A DNA stretch of 64,000 bases from an uncultured Alphaproteobacteria bacterium. GTDB taxonomy: Bacteria; Pseudomonadota; Alphaproteobacteria; UBA8366; GCA-2717185. The position numbers and the translations under genes were made by a program. This document shows positions 1 to 8,010 of the stretch, piece by piece. The stretch covers positions 23,383 through 87,382 of the forward strand of contig CALSRA010000011.1 in assembly GCA_943788635.1 (NCBI GenBank). The letters are read 5' to 3'. Each line of letters opens with the position of its first letter. Positions within the stretch are counted from its first letter, which is position 1. Under the pieces are notes generated by a model that ran no database searches, had not been told where the DNA came from, and saw only the letters and a list, made by a program, of their open reading frames with translations.

Positions 1-443
1 GGCTCGGCCGCGATACGCCGTTCCACATCGCGGCAGGCCGAATGGCCCCCAATCAGAAACCAGATGACACCGCAGGCACTCGCGAATGCGGCATAGCAAA
101 ACAGAACGTTCCGCCAATCGTTATCCAGCAGGGGCATCATCAGGCTATTGGTCAGCGCCAGCCCGGATACCGCGCTCAGGTTGGCCCCCGTCACATAGAT
201 CCCCATGGCCAGGCCGCGCTCACGCGATGCAAACCACAGGCTGACCAGCTTGGGCGCACCGATTGAAATGATGGGGCCAAACTGCGCGTTATCGAGGCCG
301 AGGTCTTCCCGGATCGGCGCGACGAGCGGCGCCATTGCCGTAACCGTCAGACCAAAGCTGAAATAAAGCAGCCATACGCCGCCCAGTACGACCCAACGAT
401 AAGGGTGCTTTACGGGCGCCGCGGTTATTTCGACTGGCAACAC
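1..443 (-). CDS. MFS transporter, N-terminal part (runs off window; apparent internal deletion)
   Basis: Reading leftward from a GTG at 443 the frame stays open to the window edge (147 codons). It begins with a typical first membrane segment (YRWVVLGGVWLLYFSFGL) and later has the conserved stretch IISIGAPKLVSLWFASRERG, seen after TM3 in CynX/NimT-like major facilitators. The usual TM2, motif A loop and TM3 (about 60 residues) are missing: DNAQFG runs straight into GPIISIG. The start is uncertain because the frame extends upstream to a TTG near 531 and no good ribosome site is visible. Substrate unknown. The deletion may be real or an assembly collapse. Confidence 0.7.
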   Translation of the reverse strand, partial: MLPVEITAAPVKHPYRWVVLGGVWLLYFSFGLTVTAMAPLVAPIREDLGLDNAQFGPIISIGAPKLVSLWFASRERGLAMGIYVTGANLSAVSGLALTNSLMMPLLDNDWRNVLFCYAAFASACGVIWFLIGGHSACRDVERRIAAE

Positions 444-620
444 TTGCGACACGTGCAGCGACAACCCGTTGGTTAAAGGGCCGAATACCCAGCCATAAGA
501 CGACCAGTTTGACAGGTTTTGCGACCGCGTCAATTCTTATGCGAGAAACTAGCGGTAAATCACTATTAAAAGTTGTTTATCGCATTATTTATTTGCCGAA
601 TATCCGTAATTGCCGCGCGA

Positions 621-1661
621 TTACAGTACCGCCTCCGCAAGAATACGGATCGCCTCGCGCGTCGGGCGCCGTGCGACCAGGGTCGAAACCTGCCCTTTCG
701 CCGCGGCAGCCTTCCAGACAGAAAGGCGTTCGACGATCCGCTCTTTGGGACCAACCAGCGCAACCGCATCGACCAGCGCGTCGGGAACGGCGGCAACGGC
801 TTCCGCCCGCTTGCCGGACAGGAACAGGTCCTGAATTTCCACGGCGGCGGCTTCAAAGCCCAGCTTCTTCGCATAATCATTATAGAAATTCTTGTCGCGC
901 GCCCCCATGCCACCGATATACAGCGCCATGTTCTGTTTGATCGGCAGCCGGCAGGCATCCAGGTCGTCACCGACCTGAATTGCAACGAAGGGCGCAAGCT
1001 CGAAATCGGCCAACCCCTTGCCGTTGCCGGCCTTCGCGAACCCTTCGTTCAGTGGGTCTTCGATAATCGAGTATTTTTCCGGGTCCATGAAGATCGGGAA
1101 GACACCGTCTGCTTTCTCCGCCGCAACACGAAGCCCGGCTGGCGTGATCGCCGCGGTGAAAATTTTCAGCGACGGATCACCATGCATGATGCTGCGCAGT
1201 GGCTTGCCAAGGCCCGTCGCGCCAGCACCATGATACGGAATCTGGTAATGCGGGCCGTCATGCTGGAGCGGCGCTTCCCGCGCCAGGATTGCCCGCACGA
1301 TATCGATATACTCACGGGTCCGTGCGATTGGCTTGCCGAAGGGCACACCATGCCATCCTTCGATCACTTGCGGCCCCGATGGGCCGACACCAAGGATGAA
1401 CCGCCCATCGGACAGATCATGCAGGGTCATTGCCGTCATCGCGGCGGCGGCGGGTGTTCGCGCCGGCATCTGCATGATAGCCGTACCGACCTTGAGCGTC
1501 GTGGTCTGCGCCAGCATCCAGGATGCCGGTGTCACCGCATCATTGCCCCATGATTCCGACGTCCATGCAGAATCGAAACCAAGCGATTCGGCTTCGCGCA
1601 CCAGATCCATATCAATCGCGTATTTGCCGCTGAACTCGGCAGGTATCAGACCCAGCTTCAT
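621..1661 (-). CDS. LLM-class luciferase-like oxidoreductase (F420- or FMN-dependent)
   Basis: A 346-residue protein of the bacterial luciferase-like monooxygenase superfamily. It starts MKLGLIPAEFSG and has the family hallmarks of a TIM-barrel flavin enzyme: SLGFDSAWTSESW near residue 30, an LKVGTAIMQMPARTP strand-turn near 56 and the glycine-rich DLSDGRFILGVGPSGPQVIEGWHG near 83-105. These proteins transfer hydride or oxygen with F420H2 or FMNH2; the sequence alone does not say which. Length is normal. It stands alone on the minus strand, followed by the ion channel gene transcribed the same way with only about 20 bp between them. A second, damaged member of the same superfamily lies at 30972-31814. 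Physiological substrate unknown. Confidence 0.85.
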   Translation of the reverse strand: MKLGLIPAEFSGKYAIDMDLVREAESLGFDSAWTSESWGNDAVTPASWMLAQTTTLKVGTAIMQMPARTPAAAAMTAMTLHDLSDGRFILGVGPSGPQVIEGWHGVPFGKPIARTREYIDIVRAILAREAPLQHDGPHYQIPYHGAGATGLGKPLRSIMHGDPSLKIFTAAITPAGLRVAAEKADGVFPIFMDPEKYSIIEDPLNEGFAKAGNGKGLADFELAPFVAIQVGDDLDACRLPIKQNMALYIGGMGARDKNFYNDYAKKLGFEAAAVEIQDLFLSGKRAEAVAAVPDALVDAVALVGPKERIVERLSVWKAAAAKGQVSTLVARRPTREAIRILAEAVL

Positions 1662-1680
1662 TTAAACTCTCCCATTTTCA

Positions 1681-2637
1681 TTATTCCGCCGGGGGCAATT
1701 CCTCACCGCAATGCGGGCAGCTCCGCCGGGGTCGCATTTTTTCTTCTTCACTGGGTTCGATATCGGAAGTGGCCGCCTCACTCAACCCCAGCTCCGTCCG
1801 CAAATCCGACAATGCATCGGTAACCGCCTCGTCGATCGCCCCCTTTGCCAGTGCCGCATCGACATGTTCACGGTATTCGCGGCGACCACGGCGGATCTGT
1901 TCGGCAAACCCCGAGGCAAGAATGCCGGACGGGAAGGCGACCATGCCGATCCCCGTAAGTGAAATCAGTCCGCCAAGCATTTTGCCAAGCGGCGTTACCG
2001 GAACGATATCGCCGTAACCAACCGTCGTCAGTGTCGTGATCGTCCACCACATAGCGGCAGGGATATTGCCGAAGGCGGTGGGCTGGGCGCGATGCTCGAC
2101 CAGATACATGGCGCCTGAGGCCAGCACCATGATCATCAGCAACAGAAACAGGGCCGCGCCGATAACCTCTGCCTCGCTGCGCAGAACCCGGGTCATCAGG
2201 TTCAGGGCCGACCAGTAGCGGGAAAGCTTGAACAACCGCAATAACCTGAGTATCCGCAGGACCCGCAGGTCGAGCGCGAATAACAGGCTCAGGTAAAATG
2301 GCGCGATGGCAATAAAATCGACCAGCGCCAGCGGCGAAAACAGATAGCGTATCCGAATCCGTGCGGCCGACACGCCGTCTTCAGCATCATCGGCATCGAC
2401 GGAAACCCAAATCCGCGCAAAATACTCCACGGTGAAAAAGGCAATTGAGAAGGCTTCAAAGGAATCGAAATACGGCCCGTACATCTGATAGAGCGGATTG
2501 ACGGTTTCCGCGATGGCCGCTGCCACGTTGAGTGAGATCAACAGGATCAGCACAATATCGAAGACATATCCCCACGGGCTGACCGGGCGACCTTCCTCCA
2601 TGATGTGATAGACCCGCCCTCGAAGCGCTTTCAGCAT
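1681..2637 (-). CDS. Voltage-gated-type potassium channel (6TM ion transporter)
   Basis: 318 residues from the ATG at 2637; a longer frame opens at 2799, but its first 54 residues are not channel-like. Six membrane segments can be read: S1 (GYVFDIVLILLISLNV), S2 with EYFARIW, S3, an arginine-rich S4 voltage-sensor helix (RVLRILRLLRLFKLSRY), S5, and a pore loop with the potassium selectivity signature TTVGYGD before S6. This is the layout of KvAP-like bacterial channels that pass K+ across the inner membrane. The cytoplasmic tail is acidic and coiled, and ends in an unusual CPHCGEE pair of cysteines. Only one CxxC is present, so a complete zinc ribbon would need a second subunit. Confidence 0.88.
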   Translation of the reverse strand: MLKALRGRVYHIMEEGRPVSPWGYVFDIVLILLISLNVAAAIAETVNPLYQMYGPYFDSFEAFSIAFFTVEYFARIWVSVDADDAEDGVSAARIRIRYLFSPLALVDFIAIAPFYLSLLFALDLRVLRILRLLRLFKLSRYWSALNLMTRVLRSEAEVIGAALFLLLMIMVLASGAMYLVEHRAQPTAFGNIPAAMWWTITTLTTVGYGDIVPVTPLGKMLGGLISLTGIGMVAFPSGILASGFAEQIRRGRREYREHVDAALAKGAIDEAVTDALSDLRTELGLSEAATSDIEPSEEEKMRPRRSCPHCGEELPPAE

Positions 2638-2798
2638 ATTGTTTTGACCCGGTTGCCATCCGGCGACCCATCGGCGGGATTGCCCAAGGGCTGCCATCCA
2701 TTCCCAAGGCCGAGTATAGGAAGTTTTACGGGTTTTTCCGCCCCCGAATCCATCGCAAAATTTTTCTACCTGATATCTCGAAAAAACCCCATCATGCA

Positions 2799-2823
2799 AT
2801 TGATAATGACTTGCATTATCAAT
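2799..2823. promoter_or_regulatory. Fur-type operator (25-bp palindrome)
   Basis: ATTGATAATG and CATTATCAAT form a perfect 10-bp inverted repeat around a 5-base centre. The inner 19 bases (GATAATGACTTGCATTATC) match the classical Fur box GATAATGATAATCATTATC at 15 of 19 positions. It overlaps the -35 region of a plus-strand promoter, the usual position for repression. The potassium channel start is 160 bp away on the other side and is a less natural target. Palindrome and match are seen; iron control is inferred. Confidence 0.6.
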
Positions 2824-2839
2824 ATCGCGCTGTTATCTT
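2811..2839 (+). promoter_or_regulatory. Sigma-70-type promoter overlapped by the Fur-type box
   Basis: TTGCAT, 17 bases, then TATCTT. Each hexamer matches 4 of 6 consensus bases and the spacing is ideal. Transcription would start near 2846 and run away from the potassium channel gene into a stretch without a coding sequence. Confidence 0.45.
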
Positions 2840-2845
2840 CCTTTT

Positions 2846-3043
2846 ACAGTCAAGCTGCCGAAAGGAAACACGCCACGAAACAGAGCCGCAATCTTTCGAA
2901 GAAATAATATTTCTGCCGGTCCGGACAATTAAGGAAAGTATTAGCCACATTTTCCGTCTGACCGGTTGGGGAATCCAGCTCACTCCCTCAGGCCGCATCA
3001 GTGGCCCTCTCCTCTTGGGTTGGATTCCCCCCCTCTGTTTTTT
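2846..3043 (+). ncRNA. Candidate iron-regulated small RNA
   Basis: This 198-base stretch runs from the predicted start site to the T-run of a plus-strand terminator. It contains no ATG at all; the only alternative start with a frame is a GTG near 3001 giving 14 codons and no ribosome site. A promoter under a Fur-type box plus an intrinsic terminator and no reading frame is the layout of RyhB/PrrF-type RNAs that turn down iron-rich proteins. The neighbour is the iron-rich cytochrome bc1 operon, but I see no proven pairing. It could also be the relic of a lost Fur-regulated gene. Confidence 0.4.
2968..3043 (+). terminator. Intrinsic terminator, plus strand
   Basis: GGGGAATCCA (2968-2977) pairs perfectly with TGGATTCCCC (3021-3030). 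Four further pairs, including G-T, extend the stem inward to 14 bp, with a 35-base loop that contains a small GGCC/GGCC hairpin. A run of six T follows at 3038-3043. The T-run is on the plus strand only, and no plus-strand gene lies upstream other than the candidate RNA. The C-rich gap between stem and T-run makes it imperfect. Confidence 0.5.
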
Positions 3044-3079
3044 GATTATTCAATTCAGGTGCCGGCATTTCGGCAGCAT

Positions 3080-3112
3080 AAAAAAACGGGCCGCAGATTT
3101 CTCCGCGGCCCG
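3080..3112 (-). terminator. Intrinsic terminator of the petABC operon
   Basis: ACGGGCCGC and GCGGCCCGT form a perfect 9-bp GC-rich stem with a 9-base loop. Read on the minus strand, the stem is followed directly by a run of T. It lies 27 bp past the petC stop codon, so it ends the operon transcript. Confidence 0.85.
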
Positions 3113-3138
3113 TTCTTTATTTTCCGGTCAGGAAACGA

Positions 3139-3897
3139 TCAGTGAACGTCAGCCCAAACCCGACGCTTCACGGCGATCAGCAAGCCGCAAAAGACGATCA
3201 GGAACAACATTACCTTCATTCCCATCCCTTTGCGTTCTTCCATATTCGGTTCTGACGCCCAGGCGAGGAACACCGTAATGTCCTCAGCCATCTGCGCGAC
3301 CGTCGCCTTCGTTCCATCCGCGTATTCCACCGCATCTTCAGAGAGCGGCGCAGCCATCGCGATCTGATGGCCCGCGAAGTAAGCGTTATAATTCATCCCT
3401 TCCATCACCTCGACATCTGCTGGCGGGTCGGTATACCCGGTCAACAGCGAATACAGGTAATTCGGCCCGCCGATACGCGCTTCCACCATCAGCGTCAGGT
3501 CAGGCGGCAAGGCGCCGCCGTTGCTCGCACGCGCAGCCTGAGCGTTCGGAAACGGCTTTACAAGCCGGTCCGACGGCACGGCGGGGCGCATGAACATTTC
3601 GCCTTCGTCGTTCGGTCCATCCTCGACCTCACTTTCCGCAGCGAACGCCTTTACGGCAGCTTCGCTGTATCCCAGTTCCATCAGGTTGCGATAGTAGATG
3701 TAGTTGAGACTGTGACAACCGGCGCAGACTTCCTGGTAAACCTGGAACCCGCGCTGAGCGGACGCCCTGTCATAGGAACCAAAAATGCCCTGGAATGACC
3801 AGTCCCGCTTGGGGATTTCGACACCACCGGCCGCCATAGCCTGACCGGTTACACCGAACGCCACTGCCGAGATCAGGGTAATAATCGCTTTGCGCAT
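3139..3897 (-). CDS. petC: Cytochrome c1 of the cytochrome bc1 complex
   Basis: 252 residues. A cleavable signal peptide ([15 protein letters not shown]...AMA) is followed by the covalent heme site CAGCH at residues 58-62. HQIAMAAPL near 180 carries the methionine that should be the sixth heme ligand. One C-terminal membrane anchor (MKVMLFLIVFCGLLIAV) ends in a positively charged tail, so the heme domain is periplasmic. It passes electrons from the Rieske protein to soluble or membrane c-type cytochromes. The start overlaps the petB stop (TAATG), so the two are translationally coupled. It is the last gene of the operon. Confidence 0.97.
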   Translation of the reverse strand: MRKAIITLISAVAFGVTGQAMAAGGVEIPKRDWSFQGIFGSYDRASAQRGFQVYQEVCAGCHSLNYIYYRNLMELGYSEAAVKAFAAESEVEDGPNDEGEMFMRPAVPSDRLVKPFPNAQAARASNGGALPPDLTLMVEARIGGPNYLYSLLTGYTDPPADVEVMEGMNYNAYFAGHQIAMAAPLSEDAVEYADGTKATVAQMAEDITVFLAWASEPNMEERKGMGMKVMLFLIVFCGLLIAVKRRVWADVH

Positions 3898-5180
3898 TAC
3901 GATTTCTCCATCTTGGCAGCCGTCGCCCCGGCGGCTCCACCGCCACCTGAACCTGTAACAGCCTGACTGATACTCGTTGGAACCGGCAAGGGCGTTTCGA
4001 TTTTACCCAAAATCGGCATCACGATCAGGAAATGGAGGAAGTAGTACAACGTGGCAACCTGCCCAAGCACCAAATACCAACCTTCTGCCGGTTTCGCCCC
4101 GCAATACCCCAGAACCAGGCAATCAAACAGGAATACCCAGAATACGAACTTGTAGATCGGACGATACCGGGCACTGCGAACCTTTGCCGTATCCAGCCAG
4201 GGCAGGATGAACAGGATCATGATCGATCCGAACATCAACAGGACACCCATCAATTTCGCCGGAATGAACAGCACATCGAAGGTGACCGACCGCAGGATCG
4301 CGTAGAACGGCAGGAAGTACCATTCGGGCACGATATGCGCCGGCGTCTGCAGCGGATTCGCTTCGATATAGTTGTCCGGCTCACCAAAGAAGTTCGGTGC
4401 GTAGAACACGAAGAAAGCGAAGAACAGCAGGAACACCCCGATCCCGACCGAATCCTTGGCCGTGAAATACGGATGGAAGGGCACAGAATCCTGCGGACCC
4501 TGCATTTCGATCCCGTCGGGATTGTTCGATTTGGACACATGCAGTGCAACCACATGCAGCCCGACAACAGCGAACAGAACGAACGGCATCAGGTAATGCA
4601 GCGAGAAGAACCGGTTCAACGTCGCATTATCAACCGAGAAACCACCCCAGAGCAGCGTCACGACCCAGTCACCAACGATGGGAATGGCCGAGAACAGGTT
4701 GGTAATCACCGTCGCACCCCAGTAGCTCATCTGGCCCCAGGGCAGAACATAGCCCATGAACGCGGTCGCCATCATCAGAAGCAGGATGACCACACCCAGC
4801 ATCCACAGCAATTCGCGCGGTGCCTTGTATGAACCGTAGTAAAGGCCACGGAACATATGGATGTAGACGACGATGAAGAACATCGACGCACCATTCATGT
4901 GGATGTATTGCAGCAACCAGCCGTAATTTACGTCGCGCCGGATACGTTCGAGGCTTTCAAACGCATGGTCCACATGCGGCGTGTACTGCATGGCGAGCAT
5001 GATGCCCGTAACGACCATGACAACCAGTACGATCGAAGCCAATGCCCCGAAGTTCCAGAAATAATTCAGGTTCCGCGGCATCGGGAACTGCTGATACTCG
5101 TGGTCCATATAGGTGAAGATCGGCAGGCGATCGTCGACCCAGCGGATCACTGGATTCTTCCATTGCGGATCGGTACTCAT
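3897..5180 (-). CDS. petB: Cytochrome b of the cytochrome bc1 complex
   Basis: 427 residues with about eight membrane helices, the usual length for bacterial cytochrome b. Histidines for the two b hemes are visible in the second helix ([20 protein letters not shown]) and the fourth ([20 protein letters not shown]). The quinol-oxidising Qo-site motif PEWY is present in [15 protein letters not shown]. It oxidises ubiquinol and splits electrons between the Rieske/c1 chain and the low-potential b hemes. A strong ribosome site (GGGGGAG) precedes the ATG. The C-terminal glycine/alanine tail after the last helix looks species-specific. Confidence 0.97.
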   Translation of the reverse strand: MSTDPQWKNPVIRWVDDRLPIFTYMDHEYQQFPMPRNLNYFWNFGALASIVLVVMVVTGIMLAMQYTPHVDHAFESLERIRRDVNYGWLLQYIHMNGASMFFIVVYIHMFRGLYYGSYKAPRELLWMLGVVILLLMMATAFMGYVLPWGQMSYWGATVITNLFSAIPIVGDWVVTLLWGGFSVDNATLNRFFSLHYLMPFVLFAVVGLHVVALHVSKSNNPDGIEMQGPQDSVPFHPYFTAKDSVGIGVFLLFFAFFVFYAPNFFGEPDNYIEANPLQTPAHIVPEWYFLPFYAILRSVTFDVLFIPAKLMGVLLMFGSIMILFILPWLDTAKVRSARYRPIYKFVFWVFLFDCLVLGYCGAKPAEGWYLVLGQVATLYYFLHFLIVMPILGKIETPLPVPTSISQAVTGSGGGGAAGATAAKMEKS

Positions 5181-5189
5181 CGACTCCCC

Positions 5190-5741
5190 CTATCCGATAA
5201 GAATTTTTGTGTCGTCGATGAACGCATACGGCGGAACCGGCAGGTTCCGCGGCGCCGGGCCCTTGCGGATCCGGCCGGCCGTATCGTAATGCGATCCGTG
5301 ACACGGACAGAACCACCCACCGAATTCACCTTGCGGGTCGGTCGATTTCTGTCCCAGCGGAATACAGCCCAGATGCGTGCATAGCCCGACCATGACCAGC
5401 CATTCCGGCTTTTCGGCACGATCCGCATCACCTTCCGGGTCCCGCAGATCTGCAATCTGCACATCCGCGGCCTTTGCGATTTCGTCAGCGGTGCGATGCC
5501 GGATAAAGACCGGCTTGCCCTGCCACATGATCGTAATGGCCTGACCAACCTCGATCGGTTCCAGGTTTACCTCGACAGTGGAAAGCGCAAGGACTTCCGC
5601 CGATGGGTTCATTGATTGTACGACCGGCCAGATAAAACTGGCCGCGCCAACCACCCCCATAGCGCCCGCCGCAAGGACGAGAAAATCGCGCCTTTCGACG
5701 TCTTCACCGCCGGAATCTGTTGATGCCGCAGTATCCGCCAT
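5190..5741 (-). CDS. petA: Rieske iron-sulfur subunit of the cytochrome bc1 complex
   Basis: 183 residues from the ATG at 5741, chosen because GAGGGGGAAAGC lies just upstream; upstream in-frame ATGs at 5759 and 5771 lack this. An N-terminal twin-arginine-like segment ([21 protein letters not shown]) anchors the protein. The two Rieske cluster boxes CTHLGC and CPCHGS supply two Cys and two His for the [2Fe-2S] centre. First gene of petABC, 9 bp before petB. The 266 bp upstream, between petA and trmL, must hold both divergent promoters; no clear operator was seen there. Confidence 0.96.
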   Translation of the reverse strand: MADTAASTDSGGEDVERRDFLVLAAGAMGVVGAASFIWPVVQSMNPSAEVLALSTVEVNLEPIEVGQAITIMWQGKPVFIRHRTADEIAKAADVQIADLRDPEGDADRAEKPEWLVMVGLCTHLGCIPLGQKSTDPQGEFGGWFCPCHGSHYDTAGRIRKGPAPRNLPVPPYAFIDDTKILIG

Positions 5742-6007
5742 GCTTTCCCCCTCAGTCATCTGTCGCCCCACTACAGCAAAGCGACTGCTTTCGCCAAAAC
5801 GCCGCTATAATAACCAAGTCACGGCGCGACGCAAAAATATCGCGACGAACCAGCAAGGTCCGCGACAGTAGGTCGCAGACTAACCTTGCAAAGTCGTTAA
5901 CAACGCAAGTAACGCCAGAGTGACCCACAGCCTCGGTTCCGTATAATGCAATTCGCTTGGAATGCAAAGCCGGGAACTTGAAATAGATAGATGGTTAACT
6001 CTTACCG

Positions 6008-6487
6008 ATGCGAATAGCCCTGTATCAACCCGACATCCCGCAGAATTCCGGCACAATTCTGCGACTTGCCGCCTGCATGAACGTCGGCGTGGACATCATC
6101 GAACCGTGCGGTTTCGTCTGGTCCGACACAAGGATGCGGCGCGCCGGCATGGATTACCTGGACCTGGTCCATATGCAGCGTCATCCGTCCTGGCAGGCCT
6201 ATTGTGGCATTCCGAAAGGCAGACTGGTCCTTTTGACAACCCGCGGCACCGATCCATACACAAAATTCACCTTTCGGCCGGACGATACGCTGCTGCTGGG
6301 CAGCGAAAGTGCTGGCGTCCCTGACGCGGTCCACGATATGTCCGATGCCCGGTTGCGGATACCGATGGCGGCAACGGCAAGATCGTTGAACATTGCACTC
6401 GCAGCAGCCATGGTATTGGGTGAGGCACTGCGGCAGACGGACGGATATCCCGAACAACCCGCGGCGGACAGGAAGGTTGATGAGTAA
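6008..6487 (+). CDS. trmL: tRNA (cytidine/uridine-34-2'-O)-methyltransferase TrmL
   Basis: 159 residues, the full length of this single-domain SPOUT enzyme. The trefoil-knot SAM-binding signature is clear: [11 protein letters not shown] near residue 95, then [20 protein letters not shown] near 118. The N-terminal [13 protein letters not shown] is also typical. The enzyme methylates the wobble ribose of tRNA-Leu. It overlaps hemF by 8 bp (hemF ATG at 6480, trmL stop at 6485-6487), so the pair is coupled. As I recall, this gene next to petA and hemF is common in related alphaproteobacteria. Confidence 0.95.
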   Translation: MRIALYQPDIPQNSGTILRLAACMNVGVDIIEPCGFVWSDTRMRRAGMDYLDLVHMQRHPSWQAYCGIPKGRLVLLTTRGTDPYTKFTFRPDDTLLLGSESAGVPDAVHDMSDARLRIPMAATARSLNIALAAAMVLGEALRQTDGYPEQPAADRKVDE

Positions 6488-7334
6488 CGAACATAAGGAC
6501 AGGGCGCGCACCTGGTTTGCGGCGTTGCGCGACCGGATTTGCAGCGAATTCGAGGCAATCGAAGACGAACTGACCGGCAGCGACGCAGAACCCGGCCGGT
6601 TCGAGCGGACCCGTTGGAGCCGCGATACCGAAGAAGACGGCAACGATGGCGGCGGCGGTGAAATGTCAGTCATGCGGGGCCGGGTTTTTGAAAAGGTCGG
6701 TGTGAACATCTCCACGGTAAGCGGCACCTTCTCGGAGGCCTTCCGGAAGGAAATACCCGGCGCGGCAGAGGACGGGCGATTCTGGGCGTCGGGCGTTTCG
6801 CTGGTGGCGCATTTACAATCGCCCCATGTCCCGGCGGTTCATATGAACACCCGCCACATCGTCACCGCAGACAGTTGGTTCGGTGGCGGCGCGGATCTGA
6901 CACCAATGGTCCCGGATGACGACGATACCGCCGCGTTCCATGCCGGCCTGCAGGCCGCATGCGACAGCCATGATCCGACCTATTACAAGCGCTTCAAGGA
7001 ATGGTGTGACGAATACTTCTACCTGAAGCACCGTGACGAACCGCGCGGGATCGGCGGGATATTCTATGACCGCCTGGACACCGGCGACTGGGAAGCTGAT
7101 TTCGCCTTTACCCAGGATATCGGCCGCGCGTTTATCGAAACCTATGCACCGATCGTGCGGCGCCACATGAACAGGCCCTGGAACGACGCGGAACGCGAAC
7201 ACCAGCTCATCCGCCGTGGACGCTACGTCGAATTCAATCTGCTGTATGATCGCGGCACAAAATTCGGCCTGATGACCGGCGGCAATACCGACGCCATCCT
7301 GATGTCATTACCGCCTGAAGTCCGGTGGCCGTAA
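6480..7334 (+). CDS. hemF: Oxygen-dependent coproporphyrinogen III oxidase
   Basis: 284 residues starting at ATG 6480 (GGAAGG upstream), inside the end of trmL. Conserved blocks include [53 protein letters not shown] and the C-terminal [17 protein letters not shown]. It converts coproporphyrinogen III to protoporphyrinogen IX in heme synthesis, using O2, in the cytoplasm. The protein stops right after SLPPEVRWP, about 25 residues short of the E. coli end. I recall that other alphaproteobacterial HemF end the same way, so I do not call it truncated. Heme supply fits the bc1 genes next door. Confidence 0.95.
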   Translation: MSNEHKDRARTWFAALRDRICSEFEAIEDELTGSDAEPGRFERTRWSRDTEEDGNDGGGGEMSVMRGRVFEKVGVNISTVSGTFSEAFRKEIPGAAEDGRFWASGVSLVAHLQSPHVPAVHMNTRHIVTADSWFGGGADLTPMVPDDDDTAAFHAGLQAACDSHDPTYYKRFKEWCDEYFYLKHRDEPRGIGGIFYDRLDTGDWEADFAFTQDIGRAFIETYAPIVRRHMNRPWNDAEREHQLIRRGRYVEFNLLYDRGTKFGLMTGGNTDAILMSLPPEVRWP

Positions 7335-7361
7335 CCCTCGCTGCCTAAGGAGGCTACACAC

Positions 7362-7910
7362 GTGAAAAATCGCACACCGATACATGCCATTTTCGCCTTT
7401 TGCCTTTACCTGTGTTCAGCAGGCTTTGCCCAGGCGGAGAACCTATCGCCGGCGACCTTCTACGGGACATTTCAGGGAAGCGGCTACGCCGAAAATCGCG
7501 ACAGTGTCTATTTCGGGACCACGGTCCGCGATCTGGACGTCGTTATCGCCCCCAGCGGCAGCGGTTTCAGTGTCACCTGGACAACCGTCATCCGCAGCGG
7601 CGGCAACCCCAACGATCCAAACGTGAAACGCAAGGCGCAAACCGTCTCGTTTTCACCAACCGGCGAAACAGGTGTTTTTCGCGGCACGCCATCCGGCGAC
7701 CCGCTTTCGGGAAATCCGTATATCTGGGCGCGGATCGAGCAGCACACCCTGACGGTCTACATCATGACGATTTCCAGCCAGGGTAACTATGACATGCAAA
7801 GCTACGCCCGGACCCTGAGCGGGGCGGGAATGGACCTGGTCTTCACGCGCATCCGGGACGGCGAACCTGTCCGGTCCGCCAAAGCGAAACTTGTCAAGAT
7901 TGCGAACTGA
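7362..7910 (+). CDS. Secreted protein of unknown function
   Basis: 182 residues with a GTG start preceded by a near-perfect ribosome site (AAGGAGG). A clear signal peptide (IHAIFAFCLYLCSAGFAQA) predicts export to the periplasm. The mature part is rich in alternating strands, glycine, serine and threonine (YGTFQGSGYAE, LDVVIAPSGSGFSVTW, GVFRGTPSGDPLSG), suggesting a small beta-barrel or sandwich fold. It has no cysteine beyond the signal region and no catalytic motif I recognise. It sits 27 bp after hemF and could be co-transcribed with it. Confidence 0.75.
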   Translation: MKNRTPIHAIFAFCLYLCSAGFAQAENLSPATFYGTFQGSGYAENRDSVYFGTTVRDLDVVIAPSGSGFSVTWTTVIRSGGNPNDPNVKRKAQTVSFSPTGETGVFRGTPSGDPLSGNPYIWARIEQHTLTVYIMTISSQGNYDMQSYARTLSGAGMDLVFTRIRDGEPVRSAKAKLVKIAN

Positions 7911-7934
7911 CCGGAGATCCGCTTTGCAACAGCC

Positions 7935-7948
7935 TTGATTTAGATCAT
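7935..7948. promoter_or_regulatory. FNR/Anr-type operator upstream of the universal stress gene
   Basis: TTGATTTAGATCAT matches the FNR consensus TTGAT-N4-ATCAA in 9 of the 10 defined bases. Its centre is about 70 bp before the start codon at 8011, which fits activation from near -41 if the leader is about 30 nt. Universal stress proteins are known FNR/Anr targets in other proteobacteria. The motif is seen; oxygen control is inferred. Confidence 0.6.
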
Positions 7949-8010
7949 CGCGCAATACCGGCTACACTCCCCACAATAGCGTTGTAAGTAATTCACGTGG
8001 GGACAGAGAA

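Noticed and set aside
573..1553. 326-codon plus-strand frame opposite the LLM oxidoreductase
   Set aside because: Antisense shadow without motifs.
2811..3278. Open frame of 155 codons on the plus strand across the Fur-box interval into petC
   Set aside because: Composition is not protein-like, no ribosome site, and it crosses two terminators and ends inside petC antisense.
4032..4832. Long plus-strand frame opposite petB
   Set aside because: Mirror frame of a conserved gene, rich in Arg/Gln/His as expected for antisense of GC-rich coding DNA.
6480..7334. hemF as a C-terminally truncated gene
   Set aside because: It stops after the conserved SLPPEVRW block; other alphaproteobacterial HemF, as I recall, end at the same place.
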